Below, piece by piece: positions 16,815-24,505 of a stretch of DNA of 24,505 nt; within the stretch, counting starts at the first letter, position 1; each line of letters begins with the position of its first letter. Made by a program: the position numbers and the translations under genes. The notes under the pieces were generated by a model, which was given only the letters and a program-made list of their open reading frames with translations, did not search any database and was not told the origin of the DNA. The stretch is from NCBI RefSeq assembly GCF_000485595.1, contig NW_014578899.1, forward strand, positions 21,561 through 46,065, read 5' to 3'. The stretch comes from Priapulus caudatus (taxonomy: Eukaryota > Priapulida > Priapulimorpha > Priapulimorphida > Priapulidae).

Positions 16815-16970
16815 CGTTTTGCTGTTTGTGATGACGCGCCGTATGACGTCACGGGTTGCCTTCGACATCTCCAGCCCCCTCATGCTGCTGCTACTGGCGA
16901 CGTCAGATGTCCCTGTTACAGCGACTACAGAATTGTCAACCCATCGAATGTCACGAAATAAATTTGTCAT
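16815..16970 (-). CDS. ODC: Candidate first coding exon of ornithine decarboxylase (exon A)
   Basis: Minus-strand frame from ATG (16970-16968) of exactly 52 codons to a donor GTAAGG (GT at 16814-16813), phase 0. It begins MTNLFRDIRW and ends MSKATRDVIRRVITNSKT. The last part resembles the ODC N-terminal GFTAKDILDQKIN, and phase 0 joins in frame to exon B (DDAF), giving the family order. The N-terminus of ODC is poorly conserved, so recognition rests on phase, splice consensus, position in each locus copy and a short similarity. Without splicing it would be a 54-residue peptide ending in VR-stop. No TATA box is seen just upstream; the sequence there is pyrimidine-rich on the minus strand. Confidence 0.5.
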
Positions 16971-17025
16971 AAATTGTCGTGATCAATGTTAGTGATCAAT
17001 AACCGCATGAGCGGGGAGGGAAGGG

Positions 17026-17892
17026 GAAAGGGTTATTTTGGATTTGATTTGATTGGATCGTTTTAATTATCTGGGAACCAAGAAATACCAGATGACTTTA
17101 AAAGATGTGTGAAGTGCGATTTTATTTAATTGAGAACTGGAAAGTGACACATATCTTTTAACTGGGAGAACAGGATATGGACCCCTAATTTTTGGACACT
17201 CCGAGCGGTTTTAATAACAGATGTGGAGATATCCAGGGAGATATCTCGTTATTTTACGTATCTCAACCGCATCTCTTACTAACTCAGCATGTAAGCGTTC
17301 TACCTCTGTACTCTAGAATAAATTTAAGCCTAATTCTGAAAATAACGCATCTCGACATAAATCTTACCCTCTCGCCACAGCCAAACGAGCGCATTCTATC
17401 ATGGCGTGATTTTTTATGTAGATTTCCGACTCGGTGACTGTTATGACCGAAGTTCCAAATAAGCTTAATTGAATAATTTATTATAATTAATAATTAATGT
17501 AATCGGGGAATGATTAGTTCAGTTCCCTCGGCAAGCGAGGAAATGTTTCCTCTCCTTCGATCAGCCCAGCGTCCAACTCACTGCATGCATGCATGCCGAT
17601 GCATCGAACCGAATCTAGAGATACGAACAGAACTGTAAACTCACCGGATTCAGTCGTGCAGGTGTTCCGAAGGCAGTCGTCATCACCTGACGGCACGCGA
17701 CGAATGACACGCGACAAACTAGCTCCAGCAGACGACATCACAGATGCGACACCTTCGACACACAGAGGAACAACGGAATTGTGGGCGAGAGAAAGAGCGA
17801 GAAAGAGCGCGCGCGAAAGAGAGATGGATATATATATATACTCGACGACAAAATGCTCGTCCTAGTAGACGACAGACAGAACATCAACGCTC
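17026..17892. repeat. 870-bp direct duplication, right copy
   Basis: Partner of 15204-16075. After CTCGTGCCCCGAG it continues with GTTGAGCTCAAGG and the module that precedes the 21-bp array (GACAAGCCTTTAGCGAGGCT). It carries the same open minus-strand segment (17514-17861) with its exon B-like start at 17861. Confidence 0.9.
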
Positions 17893-17987
17893 GTGCCCCG
17901 AGTTGAGCTCAAGGTCACCGATTGCCGCAGGGGGAGGGAGTACGTGACCTTGAAACGCGACAAGCCTTTAGCGAGGCTAGAAGTAGT

Positions 17988-18016
17988 GCGTTATTGTACA
18001 TCACTCGTGCTTTATA
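17988..18016 (+). repeat. Single remnant unit of the 21-bp minisatellite
   Basis: GTTATTGTACATCACTCGTG followed by CTTTAT: only one full unit and part of a second, preceded by the usual array flank (GAGGCTAGAAGTAGTG). This is an array that was contracted or never expanded, cut off by the fold-back element on the right. Confidence 0.85.
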
Positions 18017-18164
18017 AAAGCTGATCACGTTTGAAACAATACTTGTCGTATACTTGTTGCTGCATATATGGTATACTATTTATGTACATATAGATGGAGA
18101 GAGAGATAAAACATTGGTTAAATACAGTCGTGAAACACATGTGAACGCATAACTGACCTAGTAG
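18017..18164. other. Unassigned junction sequence
   Basis: AT-rich. Contains TATAAAAG directly after the minisatellite unit (18013-18020) and a purine tract (18093-18108). No gene seen. Confidence 0.4.
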
Positions 18165-19130
18165 CTATGTCCGGTGTTAGGGGGAGGGGATGTCGTTATC
18201 TCACCACTCGTCAGTTGTATATTATTTAAATGTTTTTTTAATGTTTAATGTTGTTTAAATGTTTTTTATTATTCCTCTTACCAAACTGATTATAATCCAT
18301 TCAAAATCGCCTATCGGTTATCAAGTGTTTGTCAAGCACTCCACGAGCCCAAAAATCTCGATTAATATCTCTTGGGCACCCACCCTTGTCCGCAAAAACG
18401 AGCGCGCATGTTTTTTAGGGATATTTTTGCTCTTGCTTCTACAAAGGGTATGTTTGAGTGCGCATGATTGTATACGTGGAATACGGTCTGTTGTAAGGTT
18501 GCACAAATAATTAATATTTTTTGTGTATATACTTATATATAGGGTATTACATAATATACATGAATAGATCATGTATTTCGAACTTCATTACGAAATAATA
18601 AAACGAGGTATGGGTTTATTCATTCATAAATTACAAAATTGTTATCTATATCACGCGTGGATTTAACAGATTATGTATATAATTATTACGTGACGGGCAG
18701 GAATAGTTACGTATCGTACAGTCCTGTTATTGTTTGTGTCGTTATAAGTTATAATTCACGTCGTTTGCATCTATACGCAAAACACTGAAACATTTAGACT
18801 GAAAACTGCAAAAATATAACCATGCACTAAGCACCATGCTCGCACGTAGGATAGATATAGATCTCAACGTAAAAGCGGACACGAAACATCACTATGGAAG
18901 TTGTTCACTCTCGCTATTCTCCGTGGACAGACTTTGTTCGTGTGGTCGGGCGGGATCCTGTCTCTTCAAATCATAGTTCGTAGAGGGATACTCTCTCTAC
19001 TAACTATGTTCAGATTAACCTCAATTTTGCGAAAGTACATTAGTTCTGTCACTGACTGCACTTTCGCTAAAATCTTTTATAGGCGATTGCATCGAAAAGT
19101 ATTTTTACCAGCCAATCGGATTTCCAGAAC
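18165..19130. mobile_element. Fold-back element copy (interior plus right terminal repeat)
   Basis: Direct duplicate, with very few differences, of 22323-23303: GTGTTAGGGGGA, CACCACTCGTCAGTTGTATA, the 18350-18480 stretch with GAGCCCAAAAATCTCGAT and CGTGGAATACGGTCTGTTGT, then the TATA/hairpin terminal repeat (18893-19083, minus orientation). The left terminal repeat seen in the other copy is absent here; the piece at 16078-16270 may be that end, displaced. No transposase is recognisable in any frame. Confidence 0.7.
19074..19081 (-). promoter_or_regulatory. TATA box of the fold-back terminal repeat
   Basis: Minus-strand TATAAAAG with an initiator-like TCAGTG whose A lies 28 nt from the first T. 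A reversed CCAAT box (CCAATCGG on the plus strand) lies about 38 nt further upstream. The predicted transcript runs left and would include the hairpin at 18972-19008. Confidence 0.4.
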
Positions 19131-19189
19131 ACAACGGCAAACAAGACAAATAGCTTGTGTTCACAAATAATAGGTGAAAGAGAGTATCG

Positions 19190-19386
19190 AAACATTAAAA
19201 CCTTGGTAGTAAATAGATTTCGTATTTATTTAGCATTATATTTTATTGAAACGCTCCAAGTGCCTGTAGTCTACAGCAGCTGCTGTAAACAAACACATCT
19301 TTCCCGCAGGCGTGATTTTTTCCCCTAGGATAATCAAGAACATAGGGCTCTAGTGAGCGCTGCCATTGGTTGATACAAATCACGTA
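19190..19386 (+). repeat. Repeat P (first copy)
   Basis: Runs from CCTTGGTAGTAAATAGATTT to GGTTGATACAAATCAC. Copies: direct at 20904-21077, inverted at 21378-21574. The central palindrome ACAGCAGCTGCTGT contains an E-box CAGCTG. It ends where the 39-bp minisatellite begins. Confidence 0.85.
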
Positions 19387-19387
19387 A

Positions 19388-19720
19388 GGAGTCAGGTAGT
19401 AAGAGATAGGTAGTAAGGTAGTGGTAGGAGTCAGGTAGTAAAAGATAGGTAGTTAGAAGGAAGTAGTAAAGTAGAAGTAGTAAGAGATAGGTAATGAGAG
19501 ATATGTAGTAAGGTAGTAGTATGTGATAGATAGTAACAAATATGTAGTAATAAGGTAGTATGTAGGTAGGTAGTAATAGCCAGGTAGTAATAGGTAGGAG
19601 GTAGGTAGTAGAGTAGTAGTAGGTATCAGTTTGTAATAAAAGTAACAGTAACTGATAAAAGATATGTAGTATGAGGTAGGCAATAAGAAGTAGATAGTAA
19701 GAGATAGATTGTGAGAGGTA
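19388..19720. repeat. 39-bp minisatellite, third array (diverged)
   Basis: Starts with clear units (GGAGTCAGGTAGTAAGAGAT) and decays into GTAGTAA-type sequence up to exon C. Position relative to exon C is the same as that of the second array at 11080-11700. Confidence 0.85.
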
Positions 19721-19764
19721 GTGGTACATACACGCGCACGTGCACGCATGCACGCGAACGTACG

Positions 19765-19806
19765 CTTGTATACACACACACATACACACACACAAACACA
19801 CACACA
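19765..19806. repeat. CA microsatellite
   Basis: Runs of ACACAC with TA interruptions, ending 9 nt before the splice donor of exon C. On the minus strand this is a TG-rich intron start. Confidence 0.9.
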
Positions 19807-19815
19807 GCAGCTCAC

Positions 19816-20065
19816 CTAGCGGCCGGGTACAGCCGCTTGACCTTGACCAGCTCCAGCTCGTTGTCGAAGGTCATCATGGCGACGTGCCGCTCGGCGGCGT
19901 ACGTCACGTGCGACGCCATCTTGCACGGATGCGCGAAGACAATGCGGTCGGGGCAGACGCCGTGAGAGAGAACGGAGGAGATCTCCTGCTTACTGGCGCA
20001 GTCGAAGCTTGAACCAAGGTCAGCGAGTAGACGCAGGACGCTGGGGGTGGCGTTACACTTCACCG
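19816..20065 (-). CDS. ODC: Ornithine decarboxylase, exon C (PLP-lysine exon)
   Basis: The minus-strand translation opens (A)VKCNATPSVLRLLADLGSSF, then DCASKQEI, GVCPDRIVFAHPCK and VAMMTFDNELEL. It is an unmistakable match to animal ODC (AVKCN, FDCASK.EI, ANPCK, MMTFDSEVEL), and the lysine of VKCN is the residue that holds PLP (human Lys69). The exon is 250 nt: two bases, 82 codons, two bases. Acceptor CTCCTGTGTCGTAG (AG at 20067-20066); donor AG-GTGAGC (GT at 19815-19814). The phases fit exon B (needs one base, giving Ala) and exon D (AG+G gives Arg). The frame is intact, unlike its degraded copy at 11907-12211. It lies upstream of the clean exon A, so it may belong to a further gene copy. 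Confidence 0.95.
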
Positions 20066-20097
20066 CTACGACACAGGAGAAACATTTATATAGGAGA

Positions 20098-20145
20098 GAA
20101 GATAGAGAGAGAGAGGAAGAGAGCGAGAGAGCGCGCAAGTTGGCG
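20098..20145. repeat. GA-rich tract
   Basis: Short GAGA tract upstream of exon C on the minus strand; pyrimidine-rich on the transcribed strand, close to the acceptor. Confidence 0.8.
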
Positions 20146-20179
20146 ACAAGCCAGCGCGAAATATATGACGACAATCTAT

Positions 20180-20800
20180 GGAAAGCCATCACCTTCAAAA
20201 ATCATTTTCAAACATTTCAAGTACACAATTTCAAATCAATTTTAAACATTTCAAATTAAGTAATAAAAATACAAATTACTTTATATTGTTCGAGAAATTT
20301 AAATTCAAAATTTAAAATCAATTCACAGAATAACAAATCAATTTATTAACTTGCAAATTAATTCACCACTTTCCAAAATAATTGCCTGATGTACAAATTC
20401 CTTCACATCATTGTAAAAATTCATTTTCTAAATGTACAATTTATTTTAAAAACAACAAACCAATTTACTAACTTGCAATTGAATTGAGAACATGTTGCAT
20501 AAACTCACAAAAGTTCAAATCTTGCGACAAATGTATAGCTTAAATTAGAAATTAACCATACAGCTTTCAAAACATATATAAAAGTTTACAATCTAAGAGC
20601 TCATTTAACAATCAATTTATCAACTTTCAATCTATTCAAGACTTCTGAAATCACTTACTGACGTTTACAATTTGCCGCCCACTCTGTTGTTTCCGGTCCA
20701 TGTGCAAAACTATTAAGGAAACTTTGAATCAATTCATAGGACTTGCAATCTATTCACTACACTTTCCGAACCAGCCAACTACAAACCAAACTTCAAATCA
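20180..20800. repeat. AT-rich degenerate short repeat
   Basis: Repeated phrases of the type ACTTGCAAATCAATTCA / TTTCAAATCAATTT with irregular spacing of about 20-30 bp and heavy divergence. No gene is visible. This is presumably intron 5' of exon C. Confidence 0.65.
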
Positions 20801-20903
20801 ATTCATTCTAAAAGTGCCCGGATGCTTCAGCTCGGATGGATACGCTATTGGAGCTTTCGAGGATCCGATTTTTACCACCCTGCGGGAAGCGTGGTACTGG
20901 TTA
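20801..20903. other. Unassigned spacer
   Basis: Short open stretch of mixed composition between the AT-rich repeat and the inverted-repeat element. I recognise no gene. Confidence 0.4.
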
Positions 20904-21574
20904 CTTTGGTAGTAAATAGATTTCGTATTTATTTAGCATTATATTTTATTGAAACGCTCCAAGTGCCTGTGGTCTACAGCAGCTGCTGTAAACAAACACA
21001 TCTTTCCCGCAGGCGTGATTTTTTTTCCTAGGATAATCAAGAACATAGGGCTCTAGTGAGCGCTGCCATTGGTTGAGCTTGTTTCGTCGCTCAATGACGT
21101 CACAGTGTGGTAATATTCATGGCACATCCATAATTAATAATCCTATTAATCCTGAATAGCCGAACGCATAGAGCATGAACGTCAGGGCTGAAAGGTCGTT
21201 GGATCGAACATATAAATACTGTTTTCTGTATTTTTCCATCTTTATTTCATTTAACAATTTTTTTCCAATTAACGCAAATATTCACATGATTTATTTACAA
21301 CAATTTAATAACAACAATTAATTTTTTTTTTTTAATAGGGTTAGGGTGACAATGCACCATAAAACAGGAGTTTGAGGCATGTGATTTGTATCAACCAATG
21401 GCAGCGCTCACGCAGCGCTCGCTAGAGACCTATGTGCTTGATTATCCTAAGAAAAAAAATCGCGCCTGCGGGAAAGATGTGTTTGTTTACAGCAGCTGCT
21501 GTAGACTACAGGCACTTGGAGCGTTTCAATAAAATACAATGCTAAATAAATACGAAATCTATTTACTAACAAAG
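20904..21574. mobile_element. Inverted-repeat element built from two copies of repeat P
   Basis: The left arm 20904-21077 and right arm 21391-21574 are inverted copies of about 170 bp, with outer ends CTTTGGTAGTAAATAG and CTATTTACTAACAAAG. The interior (about 310 bp) has a TGACGTCA palindrome (21095-21102), T-rich and A-rich stretches and one TTAGGG. It has no coding capacity. It looks like a MITE or fold-back element. A convincing target-site duplication was not found. Confidence 0.65.
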
Positions 21575-22104
21575 TCTTAATATACTCTTATTCTTATAAT
21601 TCTTATAATTCTTAATAAAACTTAATAATTCTTATTAAAGTTATAATGTTTCTATACTCTCTTTCACCTATTATTGCCGACAATTTCCTGCAAATGCTGT
21701 CTAAATGCTCATCTGCAACAAACGCTGGCTGCCGCCATGGCTGCCGCTGCACACTGACACATAAATATATATGCGTTCATAGAATTGGCAATTCCTGTGA
21801 GCCGATTAAGAGGTGGCTGTGCCAAATCATTACAGGGCTTTGGAACTTTTAAGTATAGTAAGCTCCCACCTCGTCAAAAAAGTTGCTAAACAACTAAAGT
21901 GGACTTCTTAACAGCATCAATGACGACCACCTTATAAACCAAATGCGTATTCAATTTGTTCTTTGTCAAACTTACCAATTTATCTCCACGGGTACGCCTA
22001 CTATATGTGCCCTGTAGAGGTTCGAGACTTGGTCGGTGTCCGTCAGCGAAGTTGAATATTGAAGGAACGCAATCGGTTTTTTTTTATTTTGACCACAGAA
22101 ACTG
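21575..22104. other. Unassigned region within the fold-back cluster
   Basis: Starts with short ATTCTTATA repeats (21585-21635). Its left part (about 21645-21675) continues the inverted match to 19165-19190. The remainder has no recognised gene. On the minus strand a strong splice donor, GGTAAGTTTG (GT at about 21976-21975), follows a stretch open in more than one frame (about 22055-21977). Confidence 0.4.
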
Positions 22105-22154
22105 CATTGAACACAAGGTGTTTGTCTTGTTTGCCGTTGCGTTCTGGAAATCCG

Positions 22155-22220
22155 ATTGGCTGGTAAAAAATACTTTTCGATGCAATCGGCTATAAAAGAT
22201 TTTAGCGAAAGTGCAGTCAG
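22155..22220 (+). promoter_or_regulatory. CCAAT-TATA-initiator arrangement
   Basis: ATTGG (reverse CCAAT, 22155-22159), TATAAAAG (22191-22198) and TCAGTG with its A at 22219, 28 nt from the TATA start. This is the spacing of a canonical animal Pol II core promoter, here inside a repeat. Activity is inferred only. Confidence 0.4.
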
Positions 22221-23141
22221 TGACAGAACTAATGTACTTTCGCAAATTTGAGGTTAATCTAAACATAGTTAGTAGAGGGAGTCTCCCTCTACGAACTATA
22301 ATCTGAAGAGACAGGATCCCGCCTGACACACGAACATGTCGGGTGTTAGGGGGACGGGGTGCCGTTATCTCACCACTCGTCAGTTGTATATTATTTCAAT
22401 GTTTTTTTTAATGTTTAATGTTGTTTAAATGTTTTTTTATTATTCCTCTTACCAAACTGATTATAATCGATTCAAAATTGCCTATCGGTTATCAAGTGTT
22501 TGTCAAGCACTCCACGAGCCCAAAAATCTCGATCAATATCACTTGGGCACCCACCCTTGTCTGCAAAACGAGCGCGCATGTTCTTTAGGGATATTTTTGC
22601 TCTTGGTTCTACAAAGGGTATGTTTGAGTGCGCATGATTGTATACGTGGAATACGGTCTGTTGTAAGGTTGCACAAATATATCTTGTGTGTATATACTTA
22701 TATATAGTGTATTACATAATATATACATGAATAGATCATGTATTTCGATAACTTCATTACGAAATAATAAAACGAGGTATGGGTTTATTCATTCATAAAT
22801 TATAAAATTGTTATCTAGATCATGCGTGCATTTAACAGATTATGTATATAATTATACTACGTGACGGGCAGGAATAGTTACGTATCGTACAGTCTTGTTA
22901 TCGTTTGTGTCGTTATAAGTTATAATTCACGTCGTGTGCATCTATACGCAAAACACTGAAACAGTTAGACTGAAAACTGCAAAGATATAACCATGCACCA
23001 AGCACCATGCTCGCACGTAGGATAGATATAGATCTCAAGGTAAAAGCGGACACGAAACATCACTATGGCCGTTGTTCACTCTCGCTATTCTCCGTGGACA
23101 GACTTTGTTCGTGTGTCGGGCGGGATCCTGTCTCTTCAGAT

Positions 23142-23178
23142 CATAGTTCGTAGAGGGAGACTCCCTCTACTAACTATG
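23142..23178. repeat. 37-nt hairpin in fold-back terminal repeat
   Basis: Left arm CATAGTTCGTAGAGGGAG, one-base centre, right arm CTCCCTCTACTAACTATG: 17 of 18 positions pair. Equivalent hairpins of the same length lie at 16153-16189, 18972-19008 and 22264-22300. Confidence 0.85.
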
Positions 23179-23303
23179 TTCAGATTAACGTCAATTTTGC
23201 GAAAGTACATTAGTTCTGTCACTGACTGCACTTTCGCTAAAATCTTTTATAGCCGATTGCATCGAAAAGTATTTTTACCAGCCAATCGGATTTCCAGAAC
23301 GCA

Positions 23304-23919
23304 AATGTAAACGCTTAAATGTAAACAAGTACTTACACATACGAGTCGTTTAATAGCAAAGGTTTGTTTACTTTTTGCTCAGTCTAGCGTCAACGTCTCA
23401 ACGAATACGTATAGCTCTAGTACTAGCCCTTAGCTCCTTCCAGTCCTGCGACGGAGCGAAGGGCTACTCTATAGTACGAGTACGTATAGTAGTATGTAGT
23501 ATCGTAGTATGTAGTATTACGAGAACCTAGACCCTCTCATAACTTAAGACATTACACATTTACACAACTTAAGAAAATAACACATTTACACAAATAATTG
23601 TAATTATAGTAATATTATATTTTATATTAGTGAGTAAAATGTGTGTTTTTCATAGAAAATACATCAGAAAACTTACTAATCTGCCGATCATAAACTAAAA
23701 CTTTTCTGGTGTTGATGTATTTTCGGGTGTTGCTATCCCCCGGGCGTGGTGGGATGGTCACGTGATACAGTTGACGTATACTTCAAAACTTAACAGTAAC
23801 CATAACCATAACTCCAACACAAACACTAACACTAAATATCTATATATCGGATCTCTATATATAGGGGTGTCATCCACAAAAATTAATCTATGGTGTGGGG
23901 ACAGATATCATGATGCAAA
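23304..23919. other. Unassigned region with short repeats
   Basis: TACGAGTACGTATAGTAGTATGTAGT-like short repeats (23475-23520), a direct repeat CACATTTACACAA (near 23556 and 23580), and an inverted repeat GAAAATACATCA (23655-23666) / TGATGTATTTTC (23713-23724) with a 46-nt loop. No gene seen. Confidence 0.45.
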
Positions 23920-24022
23920 TACCCTAACCCTAACGCTAACCCTAACCCTAACCCTAACGCGAACCCTAATCCTAACTCTAACCCTAACTCTAACCCTGAT
24001 CCTAACCCTAATCCTAACACTA
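23920..24022 (+). repeat. Interstitial telomere-like tract (CCCTAA), degenerate
   Basis: About 16 hexamers, CCCTAA with CGCTAA, CTCTAA and CCTGAT variants, again in the CCCTAA orientation on the plus strand. Long reading frames across it on both strands are repeat artefacts. Confidence 0.9.
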
Positions 24023-24399
24023 GTGCTGCCACGTTGCGGTACTGTCCCTCCACGCCCGGGGATAGCCTTTCCCTCGCGTATCTGCTGACTGCACCAAAAT
24101 TCTGTTACTGACGTTGTGTCTAGGAGGCGCTTCAGTGGCTGTTTAGGAATAATGTCGCTACTGCCCTGACGCACAGAGGGGTAACCCTACCGCGCTCGTG
24201 CTGCGGGGACGTATGTCTACTGCTGCTCTGGCACACGTAGGGTTCCTCCCCCTCCTCCCTCCGGCCCATGCTGCGTGGGCCCTGCTGCTGCTGCGCTGGC
24301 ACGCGGAAGGTACCACTCTGTCGCTTGCTTGCCTTGACCAAAAACCACGATTTGTTGGCACTGTCGATAGAGATGCCTGAATCACCCGCTGATTATTAT
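24023..24399. other. Unassigned GC-rich region
   Basis: Open frames on both strands (for example 24198-24380 plus) lack any family resemblance. CTGCTGCTG runs near 24220 and 24285. I cannot support a gene. Confidence 0.4.
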
Positions 24400-24505
24400 A
24401 TAGCACTACTTTTTTTAAATTGTCTAAGAGGCTTCCCAGGTACCCCCTGTGGTGTTCGCTGGTACCCCCATGAAGTACTAGTACCCCCGGTTGGGAACCA
24501 GGGGC
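24400..24505. mobile_element. hAT-like element terminus (cut by the window end)
   Basis: The last bases, read on the minus strand, are CCCCTGGTTCCCAACCGGGG, followed inward by three spaced GGGGGTAC motifs (near 24481, 24461 and 24440 on the plus strand). A CAG/CTGGTTCCCAACC end with subterminal G-runs resembles hAT-family non-autonomous elements. The outer limit and any target duplication are at or beyond the edge. Confidence 0.4.

Larger units (their letters stand above)
22105..23303. mobile_element. Complete fold-back element with about 210-bp terminal inverted repeats
   Basis: The left repeat (about 22134-22342) and right repeat (about 23101-23303) are inverted copies. Each carries GGAAATCCGATTGGCTGGTA, TATAAAAG, TCAGTG, the 37-nt hairpin and GACAGGATCCCGC. 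The interior is about 760 bp, AT-rich, non-coding, and duplicated at 18165-18890. The left repeat extends further out (to about 22105), where it matches 19130-19165 but not the right side. No transposase and no clear target duplication. Confidence 0.65.

Noticed and set aside
16845-16880. 2A-like peptide motif GDVEGNP on the minus strand
   Set aside because: Followed by a stop instead of Gly-Pro, no hydrophobic leader in frame, and not preserved in the other copy; better explained as the alternate frame of the candidate ODC exon A.
22155-22340. Histone gene promoter (CCAAT, TATA, initiator)
   Set aside because: No histone coding sequence follows in any frame, and the signal lies in a repeated element.
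24198-24380. 60-residue plus-strand frame near the right edge
   Set aside because: No recognisable domain; equal-length frames exist on the other strand.

Overview
This window is nuclear DNA from an animal, most likely an invertebrate. The evidence is a GT-AG spliced, animal-type ornithine decarboxylase (ODC) gene, interstitial CCCTAA/TTAGGG telomere-type tracts, Ty3/Gypsy-like LTR retroelement remains, a Tigger/pogo-type MITE, a hAT-like terminus and very abundant satellite DNA. I cannot name the species. No bacterial or organellar gene is visible, and most long open frames are accidental products of tandem repeats.

The host gene is ODC on the minus strand. I recognise exons F (286-439), E (1257-1422), D (7922-8056) and C (19816-20065), plus two 5' exons: B (8734-8826) and A (16815-16970). 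Exons C, D, E and F join in matching phase with consensus GT/AG sites and cover the PLP lysine motif (AVKCN), HVGSGC, LDIGGGFPG and IAEPGRY. The C-terminal third, with the catalytic Cys-Asp region, lies beyond the left edge. The exons are not in one simple series: A, B and C each have extra, degraded copies between 8.7 and 13.5 kb, around a 25-N assembly gap (11051-11075). The locus is therefore either a tandem ODC cluster or a false duplication created when noisy sequence was placed beside the gap.

Layout, left to right: a 60-bp satellite (1-204); exon F; a 341-bp Tigger-like MITE in the intron; exon E; then a 6.5-kb intron (1423-7921) packed with retroelements. That intron holds Gypsy integrase and protease fragments, an LTR remnant, a gag head fused to an env-like membrane tail, proline-rich and 35-residue-repeat reading frames, a 3' LTR and a second LTR-like unit. 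It is bordered by degenerate telomeric tracts. Exon D follows, then a 39-bp minisatellite, exon B, a 21-bp minisatellite (8946-10316), GA-rich DNA, a degraded exon A and the gap. Right of the gap come degraded copies of the 39-bp array, exon C, exon B and the 21-bp array (to 15.13 kb).

From 15.2 kb the sequence is cleaner: an 870-bp direct duplication (15204-16075 and 17026-17892) brackets the clean exon A. Fold-back elements (16.08-16.27, 18.16-19.13 and 22.1-23.3 kb) carry a CCAAT-TATA-initiator promoter arrangement and a conserved 37-nt hairpin. Exon C lies between long inverted repeats. The right end holds AT-rich repeats, a second inverted-repeat element, a telomere-like tract and a hAT-like terminus.
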